In this document: piece after piece, positions 45,301-54,772 of the stretch
Layout: each line of letters starts with the position of its first letter
How positions within the stretch are numbered: position 1 is the stretch's first letter
Origin: Adiantum capillus-veneris
Lineage: Eukaryota > Streptophyta > Polypodiopsida > Polypodiales > Pteridaceae
Assembly: GCA_014529385.2 (NCBI GenBank)
Contig: CM043961.1
Span: 12,212,478-12,276,477 of the forward strand
Direction of reading: 5' to 3'
Length of the DNA stretch: 64,000 nt
Made by a program: the position numbers and the translations under genes
Notes under the pieces: model-generated
Told to the model about the DNA's origin: nothing
Seen by the model: only the letters and a program-made list of their open reading frames with translations
Databases searched by the model: none

Positions 45301-47999
45301 CTTCCGATGAGCTGTTTTGGAAGATAGGCTCTCTTTTCGAGAGCTTCCAACCAGTCTCGCAGAAGATGGGAAATCCCCTAAGCAGAAAGAAAGTGGAAAC
45401 ACTTTCTCAGTCAGTAGTCAGAACAGAACAGAAGTAAGAATAGAGGACGGACGTATGCCCCGTTCCTGTGCTTGTAAAGATTCTCCCTTAGTAATAAAGA
45501 TATTCTCTTTATGGGGGGGGACCAGCCCATCTTCTGGTCCCCAATGGAGTGTCAAGTTTTCTCTCTCTCCCTAATTCTCTTGAGTATTTGAAGTGCAATT
45601 AAACGTCAGTTTACGCTTCCGTATTTTTGTGACAGTAATTAAGAATCATCTTTCTGTGTACTTGATTTTTGCACGTGATGTTTCAGATAATTGTCAATCA
45701 AATTTATATGTGTTAGATAAAGAAAGGTCAACATTTTTGAGAGTTTAATGGCTGTTTTTCAGATTCATTACCGTCACAATTGCCGCTCGAGAGGCTTGAG
45801 GACCATACGATAGATTTGGTGCCAAGGTGTAGCCCACCAAACAGACCTCCCTACAGGGTGCGGCTCAACAGAAAGAGATAATGGGCGAGATTGAGGAACT
45901 TTTAGAGAAGGGGCTGATTCAGCCTACTTCTTCACCCTTTTGCTCCCCAGTGCTCCTAGTGCACAAGAAGGATGGTTGGCGCATGTGTATTGACTACCGT
46001 GCGTTGAATAAGAATACCATCAAGAACAGGTTTCCAATCCCAAGGATTGATGATATTCTTGACCGGCTGCAATTTTCAGCAAGATAGACCTTAAGAGTGG
46101 GTACCATCATATTCGTATAAGGCCAAAGGATGTGCACAAGTCTGCGTTTAGGACGACATTTGGTCTCTATGAGTTTTTAGTGATGCCATTTGATCTTACA
46201 AATGCTCCTGCTACGTTCAATAGGATGATGGACCGGAGTTTCCGCTCGCATCAAAAGTTTGTTGACACATTCTTTGATGACATGATAATCTATTCGAAGA
46301 ATGAAGAAGAGCATAGGCGTCACTTGACCGATCCCCTACTGACATCATTGACGAAGTATTTAGTGTGCAAGAATCTACCAAGATTGACAACTAGATCTCT
46401 AGTCCAAGTGCGATGTATCAAGTCAAGATATGCTAGGGGAAGTGTTCCATAGTGTGAGCTAGGCCAAATCCTAACAACCCTCCCCTTCTGTGTCGGAAAA
46501 CACCAAAAGATCAAAAGTCCTTCTAGTGGGGTTTGTCTCCCCCATCTAAATAGGCTTACAAAGTAATTGCCTCCCCTAGAGAACTAGTACCACTAGGGTG
46601 TAGGGCCTAGGCAGATCGAAACTCCTTCGCCTGAGAATAGTAGTCAACAAGGTGGTATGAAAAACAAACAGTATGCGTCTCGAAGTACATCTCTAGGAAG
46701 CATACTACTCCATTGTCTTCATCACTTGAATCCTCAAATATGTTGACTTTGCCTTTGTCTCTATCTTTGCTTTTATCTTTGTACAAACACCAATTAGAGC
46801 CATGTTTACTCTTACCACAATGCACACAAGGATTGATTTTGTAACATTTGTCAGATGAGTGGTTGGCACGGTTGCAGACTTTGCATCTCTTCATTGTTGA
46901 GCTCCTTGATGGTTTAGCAACAAATGCTCCTCTTGGTCCTCTTGTCTTTGATCTTCTTTTGTGATCTTGGAGCGAGTTGACGACGTCCTCAATGTTGAGT
47001 ACAGGCTCCTTTTCTTTGAGTATAGTGACAATCTAATCATATTCTGCATGGATATCTGAGGTCTGACTGGAACATTAGCACATCAATCAAGCGTGGTGTC
47101 AGCAGGCTGAGCAGGGGCGGAGCAGCACAATACAATTGCAGGCCGAAACATGCACAACCAGCAATGGAGGGGGCTGCGACCTGTGCGTGCAAGATGCTTA
47201 GGCAACGGAAGAAACCTCCTTTTGGGGCTGCTGGAGACAACTACGCAGCAAGGGTGGTACATGTAGACTGGAGGCAAGTGCTAGGTACTGCACGACAGCG
47301 GCAACTGAACAACATGCAACGGCAGGCAGTTCAACAAGGCAGCTACATGAGCCCCTCTCCCCTTCTCTCATTACACTGCCAAGAAAAAATGTGAGTCTGG
47401 TTTCATCACTGTTAGCGTTGCCCACTACAGTGAGATACATGAGGATTAAAAGTATGAAATGCGTGTGGATAAACCCATAGGGCCTTCACCAAATAGACAG
47501 GAATGTGACTCAGGACCAGTAAAGGTGGACCTCTAGGCCGGATCGAACACATACTAGAGAACCTGAAGGAAATTTACTTGCACGAACAACCAGTCTTTCT
47601 TTTGCGTTCAGGAAATGACAGAGTCGAGGATCCATTGTTAGACAAGCATGAATGCAACAGTTGCCCATACAGTTATGATAAACTCTGCAGAATTGCAGAG
47701 GACGATGCGATCATAATAGTTATCGCCTCGTCCACATTTCATACAAGCAAAACATGTCATAAGAAGGGGGTCTTACTTCCAAAAGTGTCGTTGGCCATGC
47801 AAAGGAAGGTAAGCTGCTCAGAGCGCATGATGTGGAAGACATAGCGATCCTGGGCGAAGGACAGCCGGGTGTCGCCACCCGCAGCGATGGCGAGATTCTC
47901 CAGGAGGCGGCGGGCTATGGCGCCTGCATTTCCGGAAGCCGCGCTGAACTCCGCAAGCACCACACTGCCCCTCGCCACCAAGGCATACAGTATTGCCAT
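39257..47999 (-). CDS. VAMP71: VAMP71-family R-SNARE (longin-type), four coding exons
   Basis: Exons 47999-47777, 41001-40811, 39602-39439 and 39347-39257 join to 669 nt, 222 codons plus TAA, close to the length of Arabidopsis VAMP711. Residues 1-about 120 form the longin domain ([19 protein letters not shown] at the start, [11 protein letters not shown] across the first junction). The R-SNARE helix follows from about 130 to 190, with [11 protein letters not shown] carrying the zero-layer arginine at residue 153. A membrane anchor spans about 192-212 ([13 protein letters not shown]), leaving a short C-terminal lumenal tail. VAMP71 proteins drive fusion at the vacuole and late endosome with Qa/Qb/Qc SNAREs; that role is family knowledge. 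All four exons keep frame and splice consensus, so I judge the gene intact. It is the only clearly functional host gene here. Confidence 0.95.
39439..39602 (-). CDS. VAMP71: VAMP71-like exon 3 (SNARE motif)
   Basis: 164 nt after acceptor AAAGCAG, beginning [20 protein letters not shown], then [20 protein letters not shown]. It ends CT before donor GTAAGC. It carries the zero-layer arginine and the basic stretch before the membrane anchor. Confidence 0.95.
40811..41001 (-). CDS. VAMP71: VAMP71-like exon 2
   Basis: 191 nt after the acceptor CTCTCAG, completing the Arg codon split by intron 1 and giving [12 protein letters not shown], then [18 protein letters not shown] and NRVKGEMNE. It ends on a whole codon before the non-canonical donor GCAAGT at 40810-40805. 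Confidence 0.94.
41002..45770. other. VAMP71 intron 1, distal part: decayed repeats
   Basis: No host coding sequence recognised. A phrase AATAAAGAAATACCG(G/A)AAGGGG recurs at about 43160 and 43928. TGTCACGAGGA(T/C)G(C/T)GGCAACTGCTAA is a tandem pair at 43246 and 43275. GGCTGAAAA- and GGCTGATCTG-type short repeats fill 42340-42670. The 43920-44135 frame is listed separately. Most of it looks like old LTR-element material. Confidence 0.5.
43920..44135 (+). other. Cysteine-rich 71-codon frame in intron 1
   Basis: Plus-strand frame with CLKCQ, then about 20 residues later [15 protein letters not shown]. The two CxxC pairs would suit a zinc ribbon, but I cannot assign a family, and its position antisense inside the VAMP71-like intron makes a real gene doubtful. 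Confidence 0.25.
45775..46326 (+). pseudogene. gypsy reverse-transcriptase fragment in VAMP71 intron 1
   Basis: Across two single-base frame changes (near 45876 and 46073) it reads [90 protein letters not shown] and the catalytic [11 protein letters not shown]. It ends abruptly after EEEHRRHL where the gag-only LTR fragment begins. It differs in sequence from the gypsy element at 12.6-17 kb and lies opposite to the host gene's orientation. Confidence 0.93.
46327..47040 (-). mobile_element. Gag-only LTR element fragment in VAMP71 intron 1
   Basis: 46327-46476 is a partial 3' LTR (TGTTAGGATTTGGCC on the minus strand), preceded by polypurine tract AGAAGGGGAG. Gag lies directly upstream, with no protease or polymerase between. 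The post-gag phrases CTTCTAGTGGGGT and CAA(C/T)AAGGTGGTA are shared with the element at 31227-33436. The layout resembles non-autonomous gag-only LTR elements. Confidence 0.72.
46607..47000 (-). pseudogene. Gag C-terminus with two CCHC zinc knuckles
   Basis: Minus-strand reading: [19 protein letters not shown], then two complete CX2CX4HX4C knuckles, [14 protein letters not shown] and [14 protein letters not shown], then a charged tail ending near 46607. Both knuckles are intact, so this piece is less decayed than its neighbours. The N-terminal half of gag is missing or unrecognised. Confidence 0.82.
47041..47776. other. VAMP71 intron 1, first 730 bases
   Basis: Sequence between exon 1 and the gag fragment. 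No host coding text recognised. Confidence 0.5.
47777..47999 (-). CDS. VAMP71: VAMP71-like exon 1
   Basis: 223 nt from the ATG at 47999, ending ...ACT TTT GGA A before donor GTAAGA at 47776. It encodes residues 1-74 plus one base of codon 75. It covers the beta-sheet half of the longin domain, with [20 protein letters not shown] matching the family closely. Confidence 0.95.
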
Positions 48000-48165
48000 G
48001 CGAGCACCGTGTTGGCAAAATCGAAGTGTCGAATCGCCAGATGTGTGTGAGAGAGAGACACACAGAGCTGAGAGAGGAAAACGCGAACATCAGGATGCCT
48101 AATACACCTTGAGCTTTCCGTTAAGCAATAGCCGTCCGTTTGCCACGGTCTCGAGTTAGTTTATT
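48000..48165 (-). promoter_or_regulatory. Leader or promoter-proximal region of the VAMP71-like gene
   Basis: The 166 bases before the start codon include a TGTGTCTCTCTCTC stretch on the minus strand, common in plant leaders. The Mutator-type MITE ends here, so the original promoter lies beyond it or the MITE now forms part of it. Confidence 0.4.
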
Positions 48166-48597
48166 GGGAAAATTACCAAAATACCCCTCTAATTTGAGGA
48201 AATTCCCAAAATACCCCTCAAATTTCAAAAATTCCCAAAATACCGTTGTATCTATTTTGGTTGGAATGTTCAAGATTTTCTAATCTTCGTTCGTTTTTTA
48301 CAATTGAGATCCGTTTTTGAGTGCTCAGCATGTAATTTGTCACAAGTTACCATCGCAAAAAAGGCAATTATGTCTAAAAATAATGAAGCAATTCATCTCC
48401 AAAGCCTACGTAACCAACTCAAATTGTAGTTTTAGCATCTTGTACGATAGACAATCACTCTTCTTGTGAAGACCTACAAAAAAAATTATCTTTCAAGAAA
48501 TTTAGTCTCACAACCAAGGGTATTTTGGGAATTTTTGAAATTTGAGGGGTATTTTGGGAATTTCCTCAAATTAGAGGGGTATTTTGGTAATTTCCCC
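48166..48597. mobile_element. 432-bp MITE with about 82-bp TIRs and 9-bp target duplication (Mutator-type)
   Basis: The left end GGGAAAATTACCAAAATACC pairs with the right end, and the match runs for about 82 bases with two or three mismatches. TAGTTTATT lies outside both ends (48157-48165 and 48598-48606). G-rich long TIRs and a 9-bp duplication are Mutator-superfamily hallmarks. The 270-base centre has no coding frame, so it is non-autonomous. Near-perfect TIRs point to a fairly recent insertion. Confidence 0.9.
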
Positions 48598-48606
48598 TAG
48601 TTTATT

Positions 48607-49260
48607 TCCTGGCCGCCTTCGGTGACCTCTCTCTTAGCCTGCGCACATGCAAGCCGTCGACAGTAGCTTCCGATGGAAAAGCATAGTGAGCCCACCAGAG
48701 GCCCACCACGCCCCTGCACTATTGTAACCGCTTCTTCACCGTCGGCAATCGGCACGGCACCAAGTATGCCTTCACGTTCAGCTCCAATGGTAGCCGTTTG
48801 AGTGGCGGGAGCAGTATTGATTGGCCTGGGAGCTCTACACGCTACTGACAGAGTCTCTCTCTTTAGTTCTCTCACTAAAACGGCAGGCATACACGAGGCA
48901 TGTGCGTGTTCCCCCGGCCGATTGGCACTCGAACACCTCATCGTACCTCTCTTCGTTGAGTAGGCATGTGCGCACTCTATCTCTCTCTCTTCTTTCTCTC
49001 TCCCTCTTACAAGGGCTTCTCTCAGTTTTGGAGTTTAGCTTTCATGGCACAGATTTTGACACGTGTAAAAGGCTCCCCCTTCCGTCATATTATGTTAGTT
49101 TAGATTGTAGGAATGGTGACGTGAAGGTTATATACGGGATGAAAAAAGTATTAATTATCGTAACTCTACATTGGAAAGGAACTAGGGTGAACTCTCAGCG
49201 TTCCATTTTTTATTTTTTTCTTTGAACCTAATTAAAGGATGTCTTGTGAGTAGTTCCTTC
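48607..49260. other. Upstream of VAMP71-like gene, no gene seen
   Basis: Moderately GC-rich sequence, possibly original promoter DNA displaced by the MITE. Short frames only. Confidence 0.4.
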
Positions 49261-49274
49261 CCCAACAGGCACCC

Positions 49275-50330
49275 CTAAATGTCGGAAGATGTTACTTCTC
49301 TTAACAACCTCTCTAGTCCAACCTGAAAGATTAAAATTATCTTAACCTGGAAGATGTTACTTCTCTTAACAACCTCTCTAGTCCAACCTGAAAGATTAAA
49401 ATTATCTTCTTCCAACAAAGAGATAAGTCTTGATTTTTCTATGTTACATTGAGACCTTAACGTTGTGGCAAACACTTGGACAATCTCCAAGGGTTTTCTA
49501 ACATTATTCCCTTCCGCTTGGAGGAAGAATGATGAGTCATCAACGAACATTTTAATAAGCAGTTGTTTACCATTTTGGATTTGAATCCCTTTAGCCTCTC
49601 CTCTTACCGCCGCTTGCTCTAACATAGCAATTAGAGGGTAGGTGCAGACGGCGAACCAAAGCGGCACTGAGGGGCACCCTTGACAAATAGACCTCTTGAC
49701 ATCAAAGCAGCCACCTATTCTTAAATTGAAGAACAATTATGAGGAGTTCCTTTCCCTAAGAGTACTTACAGCTTGACAGATTCGTGGACCGAACCCCAAA
49801 GTCTGCAACATTTCTTGCACAAATGACGAGGTTATCCTATCATATGCCTTATCTAGGTCCAAGTACAGTAAGATGCATTCTTGTTTCTTGAACTTGGCAT
49901 ATTCCATACCTATCATGGCGAATGTTATCATATATTGATTTGCCTTTAATAAATCCATGTTGGTGGGGAGAGACAACATCAGCTAACACAGGGGTCATTC
50001 TTTCAACAATTAGTTTAGCCAACACCTTGTACACCTCTGTCATCATTGTGACTGGTCTCTAGAGTTTGAGTTGAGAGCATGCTAATTGCTTGGGGATGAG
50101 CTTAATTATTCCTTTCTTCACACCTGATTCAAGCGTACCTTTAGTAAAGGCTATGTTGACCATATGCAAGATAAAAAAGTCTAGAATGTCCCAAAAATCT
50201 TGGTAAAACTCGGTCGTGATCCCATCCCATGCTTGCGACTTTTCTTTTCCCAGCTTTTTGAGTGTCATCCAACACTCATCCAGGGTGAAGGGCCTTTCCA
50301 AGTAGTTCGCTCAGTCTAAGTCCACTAAAG
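49275..50330 (-). pseudogene. LINE reverse transcriptase
   Basis: In order on the minus strand: FTLDECWMTLKKLGKEKSQA and WDGITTEFYQDFW near 50290-50190, KGIIKLIPKQ near 50110, then YKVLAKLIVERMTPVLADVV and HQHGFIKGKSIYDNI near 50030-49950, then LYLDLDKAYDRI near 49855, ICQGCPSVPLWFAV near 49680, and the catalytic FVDDSSFFLQ near 49540. These are the standard non-LTR blocks; the YADD box reads FVDD. Three frames are needed. Confidence 0.9.
49284..49413 (+). repeat. 65-bp tandem duplication at LINE 3' part
   Basis: GGAAGATGTTACTTCTCTTA through AAATTATCTT is present twice, 65 bases apart, near the truncated 3' end of the LINE. Confidence 0.93.
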
Positions 50331-50350
50331 TTAGGGTGGCTGTAAAAATC

Positions 50351-50992
50351 TTATTGTCTAGCTTCTCTGATTATGAGAGAGGGAGAATCTTCCTTTCCAA
50401 TGATTTGGCTGAGATGCTCTAACATCACTTTGTCCATAAAATCAGGGTTGTTGATTTGAACTCTTTGGTTGTTGATTATGGAAGAGATGGTTGCGTGTCG
50501 TTTTCTTAACTTGATCGTTTTGAGTAGTGTATTTTTGTTGGCCTCCTCAATCTTAATGCTCCTCTCATTGGCTTGAAGCCTAAGGAGGTTAGTCTCCTCT
50601 AATTCCCTTTCATGCAAGGTCTGCTTGATCTTCAACCATTCCATGTGATCTTGGTCAGAGGCCTTACCTTGCATTTTCTTTTGGCCTAGCTCCTCAAATC
50701 TATATTTGCAGATTGAAACTACATGGTTGTTAGCCTTTTTGAGCATTGGTCCAACTCTCTTGATTGTAGTTTGGTTTTTCTTACTAAATCTTTTACATGA
50801 GTCGATCCTTTCCTTGATGGTGTCCTGGCTCAGTTCTTCCGCAACTCGAGACACTAGAGTCTTAAAGTGAGTATTTTTAAATAGATTTGGGTAGGTCGTA
50901 AGTAGTTTCTTGGCACCCTGCAGCGCTGATGAACTTCTTCTAAAGAAAATACCAAGGTCCCAAGAAGAGAAAATGATATGAGAGGCTTTCAT
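50351..50992 (-). pseudogene. LINE endonuclease-to-RT linker region
   Basis: 213-codon open frame, basic and helical (RVAEELSQDTIKERIDSCKR, LKKANNHVVSICKYRFEELG, ETNLLRLQANERSIKIEEAN). This is the coiled, lysine-rich region that L1-type proteins carry between endonuclease and polymerase. It is the best-preserved piece of the element. Confidence 0.7.
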
Positions 50993-51540
50993 TCACGAGT
51001 ACTTGCATAAGCAATGAAGAAGGCACCCAATCACCACTGTGAGAGAAATAAAGCATGTCAAGTCTAAAGGCAGACTCGGAGGATTAGAGACTGTGGTAAA
51101 TGAACCCCGTGTCATCCTTCCAAGGGCTAGTCATCCAGGCATCAACCGACACCCAATTATCCTCCAAGTAAATCCATTTCTATCCCCAACAAGAATGCTT
51201 GAAGAGCCCTATCTATCTTGTCTAGAACAAACCATATTAAAGTCTCCCATCAAGCAAAAATCCCCTTCTATTTGTAATTTTAGAGGTCATTCCATGACAT
51301 CGTCGTGTATTTGGAATAATTAGGAGTGTAAATGTTGACAATAGTGAGCAAGCTTAATAGACATTGTAAGAGCCCTCCCAGTCGGGTGAAACACAACTTT
51401 TGGCTCTAGATCCCTATGAACTCCTACCATCACTCCACTAAAACCATCAATGGTGGTGCCATAAAAGAACAGCAGTTCACCTAGCATTTGTTTTCTCAGA
51501 AAATGAGGCATCAAGGTGGTGTTCCTGCAGACACCATCAG
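50993..51540 (-). pseudogene. LINE endonuclease remnant
   Basis: Minus-strand text LLFFYGTTIDGFSGVMVGVH near 51460 and MTSKITNRRGFLLDGRL-type text near 51290-51230 fit the body of an apurinic-like endonuclease. The catalytic residues cannot all be placed. Confidence 0.5.
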
Positions 51541-53321
51541 TTAATATCTTTTCTCCTCTTCATGCATTGACAAAGCTTTTCTTGCTTCTCTTTTGTTCTT
51601 ATGCCCTTCACATCCCAAGACAACAATTGTAGTGTGGTGTTCATCGGGAGAGAGGGATGAATTCCTCAACATTCGTGATGCATGCCCAGTCTCCGCAGCT
51701 CTGGTCCCACCAGAATCCGGAGGCCCTTTAGAGTTAAGGGACTTATTTTCATGTAGCACTTCAAAGGGATTACGGAGAGGGATGCCGAAATTCCCTCCTT
51801 TTAGTGGAGGGAGGGTGGAGAGGTGCCTTTCCTTTTGAAGGCACTAGTAGCCTCTAGTGTCATGGATTCTCTTGCCACTGCTTTCACCCTCTTGACCCTC
51901 TTCAACCTTGGATTTTCACGGCCAAAGTAGTTGTTACTATTAGAAGTTTAGGTATAGAAGAAGGAAAGACAAAGGCATTCTCATTGCTTGGGCATTTAGG
52001 GATTTGCGGTGTGACCCTTTGCTTCTCCACAGTCTTCTCTTCCATTAATGTGTCTTTGTTATTGCAAATCATAGCCTCTTTTTCCTCACCTACTCTTATC
52101 TCTTAATTATTATTTATCTATTTCTCACTCTCTTCAACAACTGCTTCTCTAACAACGACGTGATTGTCAAACATTCCAGCCCATACAAACCCGATTGGAG
52201 GTCCTGCCAAGACCCCTCTTGTTAGGAACAAACAAAGGGATTCCCAACTGAATGGCAAGCATCCTGATGTTGTCCCATAGCTAGCAAGGCAAGCCCACAA
52301 ACTCGACCTAGAGAGGATGAATCCCATGGAGAGATCCCGCCAAGTCAAATACTAGCTGCCATGGTACCACATCAACAATTGTCATGTTAAATATAAGGGG
52401 ACCTTTATCAAGGATCTTTGAGACAGCCCTTGGCAAAGTAAGTAGTATATTCAATTGCTCCCCCATGCCCAAGAATTTGTGGTCCCATTGTACCTATTTG
52501 GGACTCTCCCATTGAAGCCAAACACAAGCGTAAGATTAGCTTGCATGGCAAGTTGCTTCTTAATAAGTGTTGGTGGAATCGCATAGCCACTGTGACCACC
52601 ACCTGCTATGGAAGCTATTCCTTTAGAGCATTATAGACTCGATCCGTCATCCCTTCTTCGGATATCCCATTGAATTGCCTGTGAGCTAGTTCTTTTGCTA
52701 ACGTTTTAGCCTAACTCCATCTATTTGTTAACCTCTTTTAGATCACGTTTAAGCCAAAACTTTTCATTCTTGAGTTTTTCATGGCCCCCATCACTTGATG
52801 TCTCAGTTGTTGTGACTTTAGCAGAGTCGGAGTTAGGACCCTTTAGTATGCTTGCGAATAATATGCCTCGTTTAAGAGCTCCGGTACTAGCTGCCTCTTC
52901 TCTTCCATTTGTAAAAATCATACCCTAAGGCATACCTACCTTCAGGGTCTTCACCTTGAATTTAAAGCCTTTAGCAGTTAATTTTTGGTCGATCACTTTT
53001 TCTATGTCTTTATTAGAGTGGATCTTCTCAGTCGACGAGGCTTTATCATCAACCTAGGTCGGACCCCTTGTCAATGCTTCACCCGTCATATAGGAGTCAG
53101 GAGTTGGTCACAATTTTATGCCTACACGAGATGAGGTCGAGCCATCATATTCGTCCATCGATGCGTCTTCTTCTTCCATCCACAATTTTCCTGTCGCGAG
53201 CAGTTTCGAGAACTTTTTGATGTCTTCATCCATGGGCAAGTCCCCTAACTCCAAGGCTAGTAATGCAAAAGAGCAAGAGCAAGGTCTTGGCTTTGGAGTT
53301 CTAGAGGAGCTAACAAACTAA
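51541..53321 (-). pseudogene. Candidate LINE ORF1 and upstream region
   Basis: Minus-strand reading near 53240-53100 gives MDEDIKKFSKLLATGKLW and EEEDASMDEYDGSTSSRVG. Near 52920-52725 it reads EEAASTGALKRGILFASILK and NEKFWLKRDLKEVNK. Broken text continues to about 51600. It precedes the endonuclease as ORF1 should, but I see no clear RNA-binding or zinc-knuckle motif. Confidence 0.45.
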
Positions 53322-53600
53322 GCGCTTAGTTTATCAACAAGGGGAAACTTAAGAGTGGCAATAATAACCGTTTCCAAGAAAGCGATTATTATCTTCAAAA
53401 GGCTGGAGGTGATAAGCATAGCACAAGAATAAAAAATAATAGCAACTTGTAAGATAAAAATTGCAACTTAGATAATAATTGCGCTTAAAAAGATAATATT
53501 TGCAAAACAAAACCTTGCGATGAGTCCAAGGCCTTCACCGAACCTCCCGTAGCAGGAGGAAAGCAATGTCATCAACATGCCCGACTCTTGAGATTGAAGC
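53322..53600. other. Spacer between two LINE fragments
   Basis: A-rich, with short repeats of AGATAATAATTGC type. No gene. Confidence 0.4.
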
Positions 53601-53619
53601 AGCAAATGGTGTCAAGTAG

Positions 53620-54074
53620 TTGGAAACATCTGGGAGGCCAAATGGGAAGAGAGAGACATAGTGTTCCTTTGGAAAGTACTTTTTGGATTCGTGCCAACCA
53701 AAGATAAGGCAAAAGCAAGAGGTCTAGCCAAAGGTACCTGTCTCAGATGCAAGCACCCAAATGAAACCCTCACAGACCTGTTCTGGGGATGTCTTGAAAT
53801 CAAATTCTTCACGGGCATAGTTTGCAGGTTGGTGTTCACACATCTAGAAACACCCTTGTTTAGACGCGATCTTGCTATGGGCTCTAGACACATTGACAAT
53901 GAGGATCTTCTGACTGACATATGCATAGTAAGAGCTACAATATTGAGATCAGTTTGGCAGACTAGAAATGTGTTACTCTCTCAAAAGAAATATGATCTGG
54001 ACACAAATTTTGTTCTAGAAACATGCTGGTGGAAACTCCTTTATAGAAGGAACAAGCTTCACAAGAAAGAGTAG
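53620..54074 (+). pseudogene. LINE 3' end with reverse-transcriptase zinc-binding domain
   Basis: Plus-strand frame reading VFLWKVLFGFVPTKDKAKAR then CLRCKHPNETLTDLFWGC, the pattern of the zinc-binding domain that follows the polymerase in plant LINEs and related genes. It continues to a TAG at 54072-54074. Orientation is opposite to the LINE at 49.3-53.3 kb, so it belongs to a separate copy whose upstream part is lost. Confidence 0.82.
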
Positions 54075-54573
54075 TCATGGAGGTGCGTCCCCTTTGATGT
54101 ATTTTTGATGGAGATCCCTCTGTAAAGGATATGCCAGAGCTGTTTTGTAATCTTCTGTGATTAATGCAATTCAAGCTCGACTGAGCACTTAAAAATTAAT
54201 AAATTGTGTTCGCATAGTGGAATTATCTAAGCTCATCGTGTGTAGTGGGTAATACATATTGGTAACATTTTAAAACAAAACCATTACTTGCAAGATTCAT
54301 CTTTGATTCCTCCACCCAGTGGTGCTTGTACTTGGTAAAGTTTTAAAACAAAACCATTACTTGCAAGATTCCCCTTCAATTCCCCCAGCCCAACGGTACT
54401 TATGCTGCATGTGTGCGCCTGTCCTCCCTTGTCCCTCCTTTGATCCCTCACCACTGCGTCAACAACTCTTGCACCAACAGTAGCCCCCGCTTGGGTCCCC
54501 ACCCTCTAGCTTCAACGCCACTCAGCCTCTTCAACAGTCCCCGACTAGCAATCTCATCATGAATTCTCGGCCA

Positions 54574-54576
<3 letters not shown>

Positions 54577-54612
<36 letters not shown>
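54577..54612 (+). repeat. (AG)n microsatellite
   Basis: Pure AG run of about 35 bases. Confidence 0.97.
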
Positions 54613-54615
<3 letters not shown>

Positions 54616-54704
54616 TTCTTGACCTCAACATGTGCAAGTCATGAATGAGCCCGTAATTGAGACAAAGTGGAGGTGAGCCCTGGCTAACGCGAGCGTTGGG
54701 GGGG

Positions 54705-54705
<1 letters not shown>

Positions 54706-54769
<64 letters not shown>
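54706..54769 (+). repeat. (AG)n microsatellite
   Basis: Pure AG run of about 63 bases. Confidence 0.97.

Positions 54770-54772
<3 letters not shown>

Larger units (their letters stand above)
49275..53321 (-). mobile_element. Degenerate L1-like LINE
   Basis: On the minus strand, a candidate ORF1 region (53321-51600), an endonuclease remnant, a basic linker and a reverse transcriptase follow in L1 order. Stops and frameshifts occur throughout. No poly-A tail or target duplication was identified at the 3' side (about 49260). Confidence 0.82.

Noticed and set aside
47164-48102. Plus-strand frames across SNARE exon 1
   Set aside because: Antisense shadows of the exon and adjoining GC-rich sequence.
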